This document shows, piece by piece, positions 33,821 through 42,217 of a stretch of 64,000 nucleotides of DNA. A program made the translations under genes and the position numbers. The stretch is from NCBI RefSeq assembly GCF_030542965.1, contig NZ_JAUAOA010000008.1:1-64000 (forward strand), read 5' to 3'. The DNA comes from Azotosporobacter soli. Its GTDB lineage: Bacteria > Bacillota > Negativicutes > SG130. The number at the start of each line of letters is the position of its first letter. Position 1 is the first letter of the stretch. Below the pieces are notes generated by a model, which saw nothing but the letters and a program-made list of their open reading frames with translations, was not told the DNA's origin and searched no databases.

Positions 33821-33865
33821 AACCAGGTGGTCAATGTCCGGTAACGGTGCGTTGACTGCCTGGTT
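33821..33865 (+). terminator. Long imperfect hairpin after rplQ
   Basis: AACCAGG pairs with CCTGGTT at the base and TCAATG with CGTTGA higher up. The tail ATTGTTGGT is a poor T-run, so it could be a weak terminator or an RNA-processing and stability structure. Confidence 0.5.
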
Positions 33866-33901
33866 ATTGTTGGTCTATCCACCGGTTAGCGGCGGATAAC
33901 C

Positions 33902-33927
33902 GCAATTTCGCCGTAGAGCGAAATTGC
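33902..33927. repeat. Perfect 10-bp palindrome between rplQ and ecfA1
   Basis: GCAATTTCGC with GCGAAATTGC around a 6-base CGTAGA loop. The style resembles the hairpins of the repeats at 39344 and 50171 (CGC-TA-GCG cores), but the linkers differ, so membership is uncertain. Confidence 0.45.
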
Positions 33928-33942
33928 TGCGGTGCATTGAAG

Positions 33943-33968
33943 AAGGCGGTCTGCAAAGGCCGCCTTTT
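33943..33968 (+). terminator. Hairpin before ecfA1
   Basis: AAGGCGG pairs with CCGCCTT, followed by TTTTGCT. It could end the alpha operon transcript. No clear promoter is visible between it and ecfA1 at 34019. Confidence 0.6.
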
Positions 33969-34018
33969 GCTGCATCCCCAAAAAGATCAGATTCACTCCA
34001 TTTGAGGGGGAAGCTAGA

Positions 34019-34852
34019 ATGAACGACTTTATAAGCGTGAAAAATCTGTGCCATTCTTACGTCTCACACGGCGGCGTAGAGATAAAGGCACTTGAAAATA
34101 TAAATTTGACAATCGGTAAGGGCGAATTTGTCGCAGTCATTGGCAGCAATGGCTCCGGGAAATCGACGCTGGCCAAGCATTTAAATGCGCTGCTTTTACC
34201 TACGAGCGGCGAGTGCGTAATAAACAAGATGGCAACGCAGGCGATGGAGCACTTGTGGCAAATCCGTCAGCAGGTGGGAATGGTCTTTCAAAATCCGGAC
34301 AACCAGATCGTTGCGACGACCGTAGAAGAAGATATCGCCTTCGGCCCGGAAAATCTGGGCATGGAACCGGCGCGAATCCGGCAGAACGTGAGTGAGGCGT
34401 TGGAAGCGGTCGGCATGACGGATTTTCGCCGTCACAGCCCGCATCTTTTGTCAGGCGGACAGAAGCAACGAGTCGCGATTGCCGGCGTACTGGCGATGCA
34501 TTCGACCTGCCTGGTCCTGGATGAACCGACCGCGATGCTCGATCCCAAAGGACGGCAAGAAGTGCTGCGAACCGTAAAAAAATTGCACAGTGAAGAAAAT
34601 ATCACGGTGATTTATATTACTCATTTCATGGAAGAGGCGGTACAGGCGGATCGAGTCGTCGTGATGGACAGCGGCCGCATTGCTTTCGAAGGAACGCCGC
34701 GCGCCGTCTTCAGCCAAGTGCAGCGCCTTAAAGCGCTGGGCCTTGATGTTCCGGTCGCCGCGGATATGGCGGAACAGCTGCGGTGTGAGAAAATGGCGTT
34801 GCCGCCTGACATCATAACGGACGAGGAACTGGTGGTGGCGTTATGTCGATAA
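34019..34852 (+). CDS. ecfA1: ECF transporter ATPase EcfA1
   Basis: ATP-binding subunit of the energy-coupling factor vitamin/metal uptake module; 277 residues. Walker A GSNGSGKST (42-50), signature LSGGQ (144-148), Walker B LVLDEPT (165-171). The start follows GAGGGGGAAG. It overlaps ecfA2 by 10 bases. With EcfA2 and EcfT it forms a shared module that serves substrate-binding S components encoded elsewhere; no S component is in this window, so the substrate cannot be inferred. Confidence 0.95.
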   Translation: MNDFISVKNLCHSYVSHGGVEIKALENINLTIGKGEFVAVIGSNGSGKSTLAKHLNALLLPTSGECVINKMATQAMEHLWQIRQQVGMVFQNPDNQIVATTVEEDIAFGPENLGMEPARIRQNVSEALEAVGMTDFRRHSPHLLSGGQKQRVAIAGVLAMHSTCLVLDEPTAMLDPKGRQEVLRTVKKLHSEENITVIYITHFMEEAVQADRVVVMDSGRIAFEGTPRAVFSQVQRLKALGLDVPVAADMAEQLRCEKMALPPDIITDEELVVALCR

Positions 34853-35706
34853 ACGTAGAGAAAGTAAGTTACACTTATATGGCGCATACGCCAATGGCGC
34901 AAACGGCGCTAAAGGAAATCGATCTGACGATTGCACCGGGAGAATTCGTTGGGGTGATCGGACATACCGGTTCAGGAAAGTCAACGTTGATGCAACACTT
35001 GAATGGTTTGCTAAAACCAAGCGAAGGCAGTGTTTGCGTTGGCGGACAGGATTTGCACGCCAAGACGGAAGAGGCGAAAAAGGCGCGCCACTCGGTCGGC
35101 ATGGTATTCCAGTATCCGGAGCATCAGCTGTTTGAAGAAACGATTTATGATGATATTGCCTTTGGCCCGCGCAACCAAGGGCTACTGACGGAAGAAATCG
35201 AACAGCGCGTCCGGCGGGCGATGGACTTTGTCCGTCTGGATTTTGACAAGTTCGCCAAACGTTCGCCGTTTCAGCTTTCCGGCGGGCAAATGCGCCGCGT
35301 TGCAATTGCCGGCGTTATAGCGCTTGAACCGCGTTACTTGATTCTGGATGAACCATCAGCGGGCCTTGATCCGAAGGGACGTGATGATATCTTCCGACAA
35401 ATCGTGCAACTGCATCAGGACACAGGCATGGGTGTTGTTTTGGTGACGCATAACATGGAAGATGTCGCACGCATGGCCAAGCGGCTGATTGTAATGAACA
35501 AAGGAAGAATCGTATTAGATGACAGCCCGCGGCAGATCTTCCAGCATCAGCAGGCTGAGCTGCGCCTAAGCGGCCTTGATGTTCCACCGCTTACGCTGTT
35601 AATGGAAAAAATATGCGCCGCCGGAATTGCCGCCGATGTTGGAGCACTGACTGTGGTGGAAGGCGCGCGCAGCATCCTGGCAGCCGGGGGGAGGAAGCCG
35701 CAATGA
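34843..35706 (+). CDS. ecfA2: ECF transporter ATPase EcfA2
   Basis: Second, non-identical ATPase of the ECF module; 287 residues. Walker A GHTGSGKST (40-48), signature LSGGQMRR, Walker B LILDEPS. The C-terminal extension after the H-loop region is longer than in EcfA1. Overlaps ecfA1 by 10 bases and ecfT by 4 (ATGA), consistent with tight co-translation of the complex. Confidence 0.95.
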   Translation: MSINVEKVSYTYMAHTPMAQTALKEIDLTIAPGEFVGVIGHTGSGKSTLMQHLNGLLKPSEGSVCVGGQDLHAKTEEAKKARHSVGMVFQYPEHQLFEETIYDDIAFGPRNQGLLTEEIEQRVRRAMDFVRLDFDKFAKRSPFQLSGGQMRRVAIAGVIALEPRYLILDEPSAGLDPKGRDDIFRQIVQLHQDTGMGVVLVTHNMEDVARMAKRLIVMNKGRIVLDDSPRQIFQHQQAELRLSGLDVPPLTLLMEKICAAGIAADVGALTVVEGARSILAAGGRKPQ

Positions 35707-36518
35707 TAAGCGACATTATGTTAGGACAATATCTGCCGGGTGACTCGGTGATCCATCGTCTCGATCCGCGCAGCAAAATCGTAGCGACTTTCGTTTTCAT
35801 CAGCAGTATCTTTATGGCGGAAAATTATGCCGCTTATGGAATATTGATGTTTTTTGCTGTTGGGGCGATTGCCTTAGGCCGGATTTCTGCCCGTTTGATG
35901 ATCCGTTCGGTGCGCCCGCTTTGGGTCATCCTTGCGTTCACGCTGGCGATTCATATCCTGACGACAAACGGTACAGTACTTTATAGTGCTAAATTCATCA
36001 CGATCACGCAGGAAGGAATCCGCCAGGGCATCTTGATGTCGCTGCGCTTGATTTTACTGATCTTGATGTCGTCGCTACTGACCTTTACCACTTCGCCAAT
36101 CGCTCTTACGGACGGCATCGAGACGCTGCTGAACCCGTTCCGTCGCATGGGCCTGCCTGCACATGAGCTGGCAATGATGATGACGATTGCGCTGCGCTTC
36201 ATACCTACGCTACTCGAAGAGACGGATCGCATCATGAAAGCCCAGATGGCAAGAGGCGCCGATTTTTCTACCGGTAATCCGATTAAACGCGCCAAAAGCA
36301 TGGTACCGCTTTTGGTTCCGCTTTTTATCAGCGCATTCCGACGCGCCGACGAATTGGCGATCGCAATGGAAGCGCGCTGTTATCGCGGCGGCGAATCACG
36401 CACGCGCATGAAGGAATTGAAGCATGGATCGCTTGACGTCGTTGCCTATGCGGCCAGTTTTTTGCTCGTCCTTCTTCTGGCGATCCTGAAATGGAAACCG
36501 GAGACTTTGCCATGGTGA
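35703..36518 (+). CDS. ecfT: ECF transporter transmembrane subunit EcfT
   Basis: Membrane scaffold of the ECF module, 271 residues with several hydrophobic spans. It has the two coupling-helix motifs with Ala-Arg-Gly-type sequence, MKAQMARGADF and AMEARCYRGG, that dock in the ATPase grooves. The start ATG 35703 overlaps the ecfA2 stop as ATGA; longer readings from 35613 lie inside ecfA2. It overlaps truA by 7 bases. Confidence 0.95.
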   Translation: MISDIMLGQYLPGDSVIHRLDPRSKIVATFVFISSIFMAENYAAYGILMFFAVGAIALGRISARLMIRSVRPLWVILAFTLAIHILTTNGTVLYSAKFITITQEGIRQGILMSLRLILLILMSSLLTFTTSPIALTDGIETLLNPFRRMGLPAHELAMMMTIALRFIPTLLEETDRIMKAQMARGADFSTGNPIKRAKSMVPLLVPLFISAFRRADELAIAMEARCYRGGESRTRMKELKHGSLDVVAYAASFLLVLLLAILKWKPETLPW

Positions 36519-37258
36519 AAGAGCGGAACTTAAAAATTGTGGTGGCCTACCAGGGAACGGCCTATCACGGTTTTCAATGGCAGGAAAATGCGCTGAGCGT
36601 CCAACAGGTACTGGAAGACCGCTTGATGCCGCTCTTTGGACATCCGATCAAAATCGCCGGTTCGGGCCGTACCGATACGGGGGTTCATGCCTATGGTCAG
36701 GCCATAAGCCTGCGTACGACGGGAACAATACCGGCTGAACGGATTCCGCTTGCCTCGCGCGGACATCTGCCGAATGATATCTCGATTGTCAGCGCCGAAG
36801 AGGTTGCAGATGATTTTCATGCCCGGCACAGTGCGACCAGCAAAGTCTATGAATATCGATTGTACCATGGCAAACAGCCGGACCCTTTTCGTCGTGACCT
36901 GACCTGGCACTACAGCCGTAAACTGGATTTTGCCGCGATGCAAGAAGCGCTTCGTTATGTGGAAGGCACGCATGACTTCACTGCGTTCCAAGGCGCCGGC
37001 GGTCACCAGATTAATACGGTGAAGACGATTTACGAAGCAAGCCTTCAGGCTGTCGGCGATGAATATCTTTTCCGTTTTTGGGGCAACGGCTTTCTCTATC
37101 ATATGGTTCGCTGCCTGGTCGGTACGGTCGTCGCGATCGGCATCGGTCGGAAAAAAGCGGCGGATATGCCGCTGATTCTCGAGTCGCGCAATCGGAAAAT
37201 GGCCGGTATGACAGCACCGGCGCAAGGGCTCTATCTAAAGGAAGTGTTTTATACATGA
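36512..37258 (+). CDS. truA: tRNA pseudouridine(38-40) synthase TruA
   Basis: Converts uridines 38-40 of the tRNA anticodon arm to pseudouridine; 248 residues. The catalytic aspartate is D55 in GSGRTDTGVHA. ATG 36512 lies inside the end of ecfT; the family N-terminus NLKIVVAYQGTAYHGFQWQ follows soon after. The ecfA1-ecfA2-ecfT-truA order is common in Firmicutes. The stop overlaps the next gene as ATGA. Confidence 0.96.
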   Translation: MVKERNLKIVVAYQGTAYHGFQWQENALSVQQVLEDRLMPLFGHPIKIAGSGRTDTGVHAYGQAISLRTTGTIPAERIPLASRGHLPNDISIVSAEEVADDFHARHSATSKVYEYRLYHGKQPDPFRRDLTWHYSRKLDFAAMQEALRYVEGTHDFTAFQGAGGHQINTVKTIYEASLQAVGDEYLFRFWGNGFLYHMVRCLVGTVVAIGIGRKKAADMPLILESRNRKMAGMTAPAQGLYLKEVFYT

Positions 37259-38307
37259 GGCTTGTCATACTTGAAACGGGCGTACTGGCTCTTTTGGGCG
37301 GCAGTTTATTTGCCTGCAGTGCCATGCCGCTGCCTTGGATGCTGGGAGCCGTCACCGCTTTGCTGCTCTGGAATACGACAACCCGGCGCAAGGTGCGCTG
37401 GCCGGTCAGCTTTTGCTATGCGGGGATGCTTGTCATCGGTTATAGTGTCGGGCGTACCTTTACGCCTTCGACGCTGGCGAATGTCGCTGCCAATTTGGGC
37501 GCGATGTTGGCGGCGACGGTTGGCGTCATTCTCTTTAGTCTGCTGTTGGGCTGGTTTACGCATCGCCATACGGGCATCTCGCTGGCGACAGGTTTGATCG
37601 GCACGCTGCCCGGCGGTTTGTCACAGGTTACGATCTTGTGCCGTGAGATCAAAGAGACGGATTTGACGGTGGTCTTATTCATGCAAACCTTTCGCTTATT
37701 GGCGGTAATCTTTGTTGTACCGTTCGTTGCGATAAAAGGTCTGGGCGGCACTGCGGCAGCGGTGGCGATACTGCCGGGCTCACAAATCACGCTTTCTCTG
37801 CCGCAGGTGGTTCTACTGGCGGCATTGATCGCGCTGGGCGGTTTTATTGCCCGCTTTCTTCGTTTGCCGACGCCTTTCTTATTAGGCCCGATTTTGATGG
37901 CAGCCGGTATCGTGCTGAGCGGTTTTCCCGTGCCTCCGGCGCCCAAGCCCTGGCTAAATGCGGCGCAGCTTTCCGTCGGCGCATATACTGGAGCAAGGGT
38001 ACAGCTGGCGGATTTGAAGAATTGGCGAAAATTGCTGCCGCATACGATTTTGAATGTGGTCGCGCTGATGCTTCTTTGCCTGGGATTCGGCTGGTTCCTG
38101 GAGCGCTGGGGCGGTCTTGATATTGCGACTGCGTTTCTCAGTATGGCGCCCGGCGGAATGGCGGAAATGAGCCTGACCGCGATGACGATCGGCGCGGATC
38201 TTTCCGCGATCGTGGCCTTTCAATTATTTCGCTTGCTCTTTTTATTACTAATCGCGACGCCGCTCTTAAAAATGTGGCTGCTGCGCGTGCAGCAAAAAAG
38301 ACTGTGA
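37255..38307 (+). CDS. AbrB-family integral membrane protein
   Basis: 350 residues, strongly hydrophobic, about ten predicted spans in two similar halves. Both halves show GxPWMLG- or PTPFLLGPI-type loops and a TGLIGTLPGGLSQV / ATAFLSMAPGGMAEM pair, a duplicated motif. This is the family annotated AbrB or putative ammonia monooxygenase (PF05145-like). Despite the names it is neither the AbrB DNA-binding regulator nor an oxygenase, and its function is unknown. The start overlaps the truA stop as ATGA, so it is co-translated with truA, an unusual neighbour in the truA-rplM stretch. Confidence 0.8.
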   Translation: MRLVILETGVLALLGGSLFACSAMPLPWMLGAVTALLLWNTTTRRKVRWPVSFCYAGMLVIGYSVGRTFTPSTLANVAANLGAMLAATVGVILFSLLLGWFTHRHTGISLATGLIGTLPGGLSQVTILCREIKETDLTVVLFMQTFRLLAVIFVVPFVAIKGLGGTAAAVAILPGSQITLSLPQVVLLAALIALGGFIARFLRLPTPFLLGPILMAAGIVLSGFPVPPAPKPWLNAAQLSVGAYTGARVQLADLKNWRKLLPHTILNVVALMLLCLGFGWFLERWGGLDIATAFLSMAPGGMAEMSLTAMTIGADLSAIVAFQLFRLLFLLLIATPLLKMWLLRVQQKRL

Positions 38308-38323
38308 TAAAAAGTAAAAGTTA

Positions 38324-38352
38324 TTGACAATAGCTGCTATTTTTATTACAAT
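38324..38352 (+). promoter_or_regulatory. Promoter of rplM-rpsI
   Basis: TTGACA at 38324-38329, a 17-bp spacer, TACAAT at 38347-38352. Confidence 0.85.
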
Positions 38353-38355
38353 AGC

Positions 38356-38404
38356 TCTATGAGATTTTTGCCATGAATTCCGTTAGCCCCGGAAGACTCA
38401 TAGA
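38356..38404 (+). promoter_or_regulatory. Candidate L13 leader
   Basis: Stem TCTATGAG with CTCATAGA encloses a second TTCCG/CGGAA hairpin, immediately downstream of the -10 box and about 45 bases before rplM. The place matches the L13 leader known from Firmicutes. I have not matched the consensus loop by search. Confidence 0.6.
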
Positions 38405-38450
38405 AAAAAATCACTATATTTAGAAATGTTGTGACAAGGAGGGAGATCGC

Positions 38451-38888
38451 ATGAAAACTTTTATGGCGAATGCCTCTAACATCGAGCGCAAGTGGTATGT
38501 TGTAGATGCAGAAGGCAAAACATTAGGTAGATTAGCCGCAGAAGTTGCAAAAGTACTTCGCGGCAAACATAAACCTACTTTTACTCCTCATGTGGACACC
38601 GGTGATCATATCATCGTTGTGAACGCTGACAAAATCGTGTTGACTGGCAAGAAATTGATCCAAAAGACCTATTTCCGCCATTCCGGTTATGTTGGTGGCA
38701 CTACGTTCACTACTGCCGGTCAAATGTTGGCCGACAAGCCGGAGCGTATGGTAGAACTGGCGATCAGAGGCATGCTGCCGAAGAATCGTCTGGGACGTCA
38801 AATGTTCCGCAAGTTGAATGTATATCGCGGTGCTGAGCATCCGCATGCAGCTCAACAACCAGAAGTACTTGAAATTAACGTAAGATAA
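38451..38888 (+). CDS. rplM: Ribosomal protein uL13
   Basis: Early 50S assembly protein, 145 residues. It has the N-terminal [20 protein letters not shown] and core [20 protein letters not shown]. The start follows CAAGGAGGG. Operon with rpsI, driven by its own promoter. Confidence 0.98.
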   Translation: MKTFMANASNIERKWYVVDAEGKTLGRLAAEVAKVLRGKHKPTFTPHVDTGDHIIVVNADKIVLTGKKLIQKTYFRHSGYVGGTTFTTAGQMLADKPERMVELAIRGMLPKNRLGRQMFRKLNVYRGAEHPHAAQQPEVLEINVR

Positions 38889-38909
38889 TCCGGAAGGAGG
38901 AACACACAA

Positions 38910-39302
38910 ATGGCATTGGTTACATACTACGGCACTGGTCGGAGAAAAACCTCGGTTGCCAGAGTTCGTCTGGTTCCGGGTGAAGGCAAGATTGTCATTA
39001 ACGGACGCGAACTTGGCGCTTACTTCGGTCGCAAGACGTTGGAACTCATCGTTAAGCAACCTTTGGAAGTAAGTGAAACTCTTGGTAAATATGATGTAAT
39101 TGCAAAAGTTGAGGGCGGCGGCCCGTCCGGTCAAGCCGGCGCTGTTCGTCATGGTATTTCTCGCGCGCTGCTTCTGGTAGACGCTGAATACCGTCCTGTT
39201 CTGAAGCAAGCTGGCTTCCTGACGCGCGATCCGCGCGAAAAAGAGCGTCGTAAATACGGCCTCAAGAAAGCTCGTAAAGCTTCGCAGTTCTCGAAACGTT
39301 AA
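38910..39302 (+). CDS. rpsI: Ribosomal protein uS9
   Basis: 30S head protein whose C-terminal arginine reaches the P-site tRNA; 130 residues. It begins [16 protein letters not shown] and ends [11 protein letters not shown]. The start follows GGAAGGAGG. Closed by a strong terminator. Confidence 0.98.
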   Translation: MALVTYYGTGRRKTSVARVRLVPGEGKIVINGRELGAYFGRKTLELIVKQPLEVSETLGKYDVIAKVEGGGPSGQAGAVRHGISRALLLVDAEYRPVLKQAGFLTRDPREKERRKYGLKKARKASQFSKR

Positions 39303-39310
39303 TTGTTTCA

Positions 39311-39341
39311 AAGCCTCCATCGAAAGATGGAGGCTTTTTTT
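39311..39341 (+). terminator. Intrinsic terminator after rpsI
   Basis: 11-bp stem AAGCCTCCATC with GATGGAGGCTT, a GAAA tetraloop and seven T residues. Very strong. Confidence 0.96.
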
Positions 39342-39343
39342 AC

Positions 39344-39497
39344 ATCTGTGGTTAACAAACGATTTGAACCACAGGCGGCATAGCCGCCACAGAAATCGCT
39401 ACGCGATTTGACTGTTTTAACCGTTAAGCCGCGTAACGGCTTCTGTGGTACCGTTAGGTAGCTGTGGTTTAAAATGAACTTCTTCGTGTTCTGTGGT
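39344..39497. repeat. Modular hairpin repeat (CAGAAATCG/CTGTGGT type), copy 1
   Basis: A chain of three small hairpins, GGCGGC-ATA-GCCGCC, AAATCGC-TAC-GCGATTT and AAGCCG-CGTAA-CGGCTT. They are joined by linkers TTTGAACC, ACAGAAA, TTTTAACC and CTGTGGT that also occur in the copy at 50171-50280. CTGTGGT recurs four times within the element. A half-site CTTCGTGTT of the ACACGAAG family lies at its right end. The gap 39342-39600 holds this element and no other feature. Confidence 0.65.
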
Positions 39498-39600
39498 GAA
39501 ACGTCATCCGCTCTTAGTGACTTTTGTTGGCGCTGCTGCAGGAATTGGATTAAAAACAGCTAAATAAATAGCAGGAGTAACGGTGCGGGGAGGGGCTGAA

Positions 39601-40239
39601 ATGCGGCGGGGGGATGGAAAGCTGCAGTTGTGGACGATTCAGTCATTGGCGGCGTGGCAAGAATTGGAGCGGGACGGGGTACTGTGGTGCCGACCTGTAG
39701 TGGCCGAAATCGCATTTTTAGCGGCTTATCAGTGGATGCGCGACGAAATGATAGCGCGGATCGGTCCACCACCGCATGAAGACGCTTATCCGCTCTGGGC
39801 GTGGTACCATTGGCACGGCGATCACCAGCCGAAACCGGACATGCGCTATAGCGGCCAGCTGCCGCCAGGAACGCCGGGAATGCGGATCGAATTTTCGATT
39901 CCGGCCGAGCAAGTCGTGCTGTCTGATTTCATCCTTTGGCACCATGTGCTGAACGGCTGGTATTTGGGAGAATCATTGGCGGATGATGCCGCTTTTGAGT
40001 TGGAACGGCAGCGACGTGGTTTACGCTATCCGATGGGACATACCAAAAAGGACGGCGATCTGGAGGGACGGGTGAGAGACAGTTGGCAGCGAATTTTTGC
40101 GTTGAATTGGGTCGATCCTGATCAATATCTTAGCCTGCCGCTGCAGGAAAAGAGCGTTCAGGCGACGCTTTGGGAAGTTCGACGTGAGCAGGTGTTGAAG
40201 GCGGAGTTGTTTTACGGCAAAGGAAAATGGGATGCATAA
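39601..40239 (+). CDS. DUF3841-like protein
   Basis: 212 residues, soluble, rich in tryptophan and histidine. It begins with KLQLWTIQSLAAWQELERDG, which I recognise as the start of DUF3841 proteins; other conserved-looking segments are PLWAWYHWHGDH and DFILWHHVLNGWYL. Function unknown. ATG 39601 follows GGGGAGGGG; the GTG at 39583 precedes that site. It stands alone between a repeat and the tRNA-Leu gene, with no visible promoter. Confidence 0.65.
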   Translation: MRRGDGKLQLWTIQSLAAWQELERDGVLWCRPVVAEIAFLAAYQWMRDEMIARIGPPPHEDAYPLWAWYHWHGDHQPKPDMRYSGQLPPGTPGMRIEFSIPAEQVVLSDFILWHHVLNGWYLGESLADDAAFELERQRRGLRYPMGHTKKDGDLEGRVRDSWQRIFALNWVDPDQYLSLPLQEKSVQATLWEVRREQVLKAELFYGKGKWDA

Positions 40240-40268
40240 AATTTTTCTGGCTTTTTATAAAAATATAT

Positions 40269-40297
40269 TTGACAGTGTGTTTTTGTTATGGTAACAT
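40269..40297 (+). promoter_or_regulatory. Promoter of tRNA-Leu
   Basis: TTGACA at 40269-40274, a 17-bp spacer, TAACAT at 40292-40297; the tRNA begins 30 bases downstream. Confidence 0.8.
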
Positions 40298-40326
40298 AAT
40301 AAATGTCGCTGAAATACGTGATATTT

Positions 40327-40412
40327 GCGGTCGTGGCGGAACGGCAGACGCGCTAGCCTCAGGAGCTAGTGGGGGCAACCTCGTGGTGGTTCAAATCCAC
40401 TCGACCGCACCA
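40327..40412 (+). tRNA. trnL: tRNA-Leu (anticodon CAG)
   Basis: 86-nt class II tRNA with a long variable arm. The acceptor GCGGTCG pairs with CGACCGC, the anticodon loop CTCAGGA carries CAG, the T-arm contains GGTTCAAATCC, and the 3' CCA is encoded. Single-gene unit with its own promoter and terminator. Confidence 0.97.
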
Positions 40413-40422
40413 TTTATAAGCA

Positions 40423-40451
40423 AACCCTCGAGGAATCGAGGGTTATTTTTA
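40423..40451 (+). terminator. Terminator after tRNA-Leu
   Basis: 9-bp stem AACCCTCGA with TCGAGGGTT, GGAA tetraloop, then ATTTTTAT. Confidence 0.9.
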
Positions 40452-40580
40452 TGAAACATTCAAAAGCGAATGCTAAAATCGCGCAAAAATGAAGCTGAAG
40501 CAATTTTCAAGCAGGAAAATATTGATTCAGGTCTAATATATACTAGAGTAGTTTTACGAGAGCCGGAAGGGAGATTTTTA

Positions 40581-41234
40581 ATGAAGCGAATCATCAGTGC
40601 ATTAATTTTTACCATGTTCTTTACGGTAGGAGGGGTTGCTTCCGCTAATCTTGGCGATACACGCGGTGCAATGGCCCAACAATATGGCGAACACCGTCTG
40701 GTTATCGATCAGGACGGACAACTTTGGACAAAGGCGAACTGGGAAGAAAAAGGACATCAAAAAGCAAAAGCTGCTTTTTATACCTATTCGTTTACCCGTC
40801 AAGGTCTGCATTTTTCGATGGAAGTAGGCTATGAAAGCGAAAAACCGGACGCGTTGGTGCGTTTTCAGCGTATTTCTCCAGACATGCCGATTAAAGTAAA
40901 AGAAGTGCGTCAGTACTTCCCGGAATTGGCACCGCTTTTAGACCATCCGAAAGCAATCACGTTTGCTTCGTATAAGACGCTGAGCCGTTATTTCCAAGAA
41001 CTCGAATCGCCGACGCGTATGGGAGTGCTGGTTCGCGAATTGCAGCGCGATTCATATTTTCCGCTCTTGGCCTTCAACATTCAAAATGAAGGCATCTTGA
41101 TTAAACAAGATGAAGAAATCAGCCGCGAAACGTACATTAGAGAATTCACGCTTGAAAAAGCTTCACGTACGCTTGTCCATGACAAACTGGATGTCGGGTC
41201 GCCTGAATGGCGTCCGATGAAGAGCTACTTCTAA
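40581..41234 (+). CDS. Exported protein of unknown function
   Basis: 217 residues. The N-terminal signal peptide is MKRIISALIFTMFFTVGG followed by VASA, with likely cleavage after about residue 22. The mature part is mixed alpha/beta, polar, without cysteines or recognisable catalytic motifs. I do not recognise the family. The in-frame reading from 40470 adds residues before the signal sequence and is rejected: ATG 40581 follows AAGGGAG. Its terminator is shared with the opposing minus-strand glycosyltransferase gene. Likely periplasmic or cell-surface. Confidence 0.75.
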   Translation: MKRIISALIFTMFFTVGGVASANLGDTRGAMAQQYGEHRLVIDQDGQLWTKANWEEKGHQKAKAAFYTYSFTRQGLHFSMEVGYESEKPDALVRFQRISPDMPIKVKEVRQYFPELAPLLDHPKAITFASYKTLSRYFQELESPTRMGVLVRELQRDSYFPLLAFNIQNEGILIKQDEEISRETYIREFTLEKASRTLVHDKLDVGSPEWRPMKSYF

Positions 41235-41238
41235 AAGC

Positions 41239-41281
41239 AAAGACCCGCAAGGTTCCGTTTGGAATCTTGCGGGTCTTTTTT
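41239..41281. terminator. Bidirectional terminator between convergent genes
   Basis: Stem AAAGACCCGCAAG with CTTGCGGGTCTTT plus an inner TTCC/GGAA pair, flanked by T residues on the right. It serves the exported-protein gene (+) and lies at the 3' end of the glycosyltransferase gene (-). Confidence 0.92.
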
Positions 41282-42071
41282 AATTTGCCAGCCAGACTGG
41301 CGTTAAACGTGCTTCTTCGGCGGCCTGGGGGCCGAGATAGTTGTACTTGACCATTGCACCTAGGACGATGGCTTGTCGCTGCTTAGCGGCCTGGAAATTA
41401 ACGTAGGGAGAATTGAGCGATGGTGCGTTGGGGATGCCGGCAAGCAGCGCCGCCTCCGGCAGATTAAGATTGGCAGGCGGTTTGCCGAAATAGATCTTCG
41501 CGGCCGGTCCGATGCCGTAGGCGCCGGAACCGAAATAAATGCTGTTCAGATACATTTCGAGGATTTCCTCTTTAGAATAACGTAGCTCCATATCGACCGC
41601 AAGAACGAACTCTTCCGCTTTACGGGTGATGGTCTTATCCTGCGAGAGAAATAAGTTCTTGATCAGCTGCTGCGTGATCGTGCTCGCACCTTCGGCGTAG
41701 CCGCCGGCTTGCACGTTGACTAAGGTGGCGCGAAGAATTCCCTCGAAATCAAAACCGACATGATTGTAAAAGCGATGATCCTCTGTCGCGATGACGGCTT
41801 GTTGCAGTGTGAGCGGAATGTCTTTTATTTTCACATAGTTTCGGCGATCCAATTTGCCTTCTACCGCGCTCTTTAGGGCGATAATTCTCCAGATCCGATC
41901 CCAGGCTCCGGCGGCTTCGTTAACGCTGGCCGCTGTATCGGCGGGCAGAACGGCCGAAGTCGAAGCGGGGAGGGTGGAAGACCATTTTTGCCACAAGGTG
42001 GCTCCGCCGCTGATGCCAAACGAAATCAGAAATAAAACGCATAATACCGATAAAAAACGGAAAATCCGCAA
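41280..42071 (-). CDS. Monofunctional peptidoglycan glycosyltransferase (GT51)
   Basis: Polymerises lipid II into glycan strands at the outer face of the membrane; 263 residues. It has an N-terminal membrane anchor (about 5-25), then the GT51 motifs ATEDHRFYNHVGFD (95-108, catalytic E97), GASTITQQLIKNLF (128-141), and ELRYSKEEILEMYLN. No transpeptidase domain follows, so it is not a full class A penicillin-binding protein but an MtgA-like enzyme. The start is TTG on the minus strand, 8 bases after AAGGGGG. The only minus-strand gene supported here. Confidence 0.9.
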   Translation of the reverse strand: MRIFRFLSVLCVLFLISFGISGGATLWQKWSSTLPASTSAVLPADTAASVNEAAGAWDRIWRIIALKSAVEGKLDRRNYVKIKDIPLTLQQAVIATEDHRFYNHVGFDFEGILRATLVNVQAGGYAEGASTITQQLIKNLFLSQDKTITRKAEEFVLAVDMELRYSKEEILEMYLNSIYFGSGAYGIGPAAKIYFGKPPANLNLPEAALLAGIPNAPSLNSPYVNFQAAKQRQAIVLGAMVKYNYLGPQAAEEARLTPVWLAN

Positions 42072-42217
42072 CGTGAAACCCCCTTCTTGAATAGCAGATA
42101 AAACAATTGTACCTTATCGGGGTTGGCTTTGGCTAGTCGGCAGGAGTTTTTCGTTTGTTTATGGAAATTATTGTTATGGAACTGAGGCGAGAGCTGGAGA
42201 AAAAGGATGTGACCGAT

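Noticed and set aside
37255-38307. AbrB DNA-binding regulator or ammonia monooxygenase
   Set aside because: The protein is almost all membrane spans with no DNA-binding domain or copper ligands; the family names are historical.
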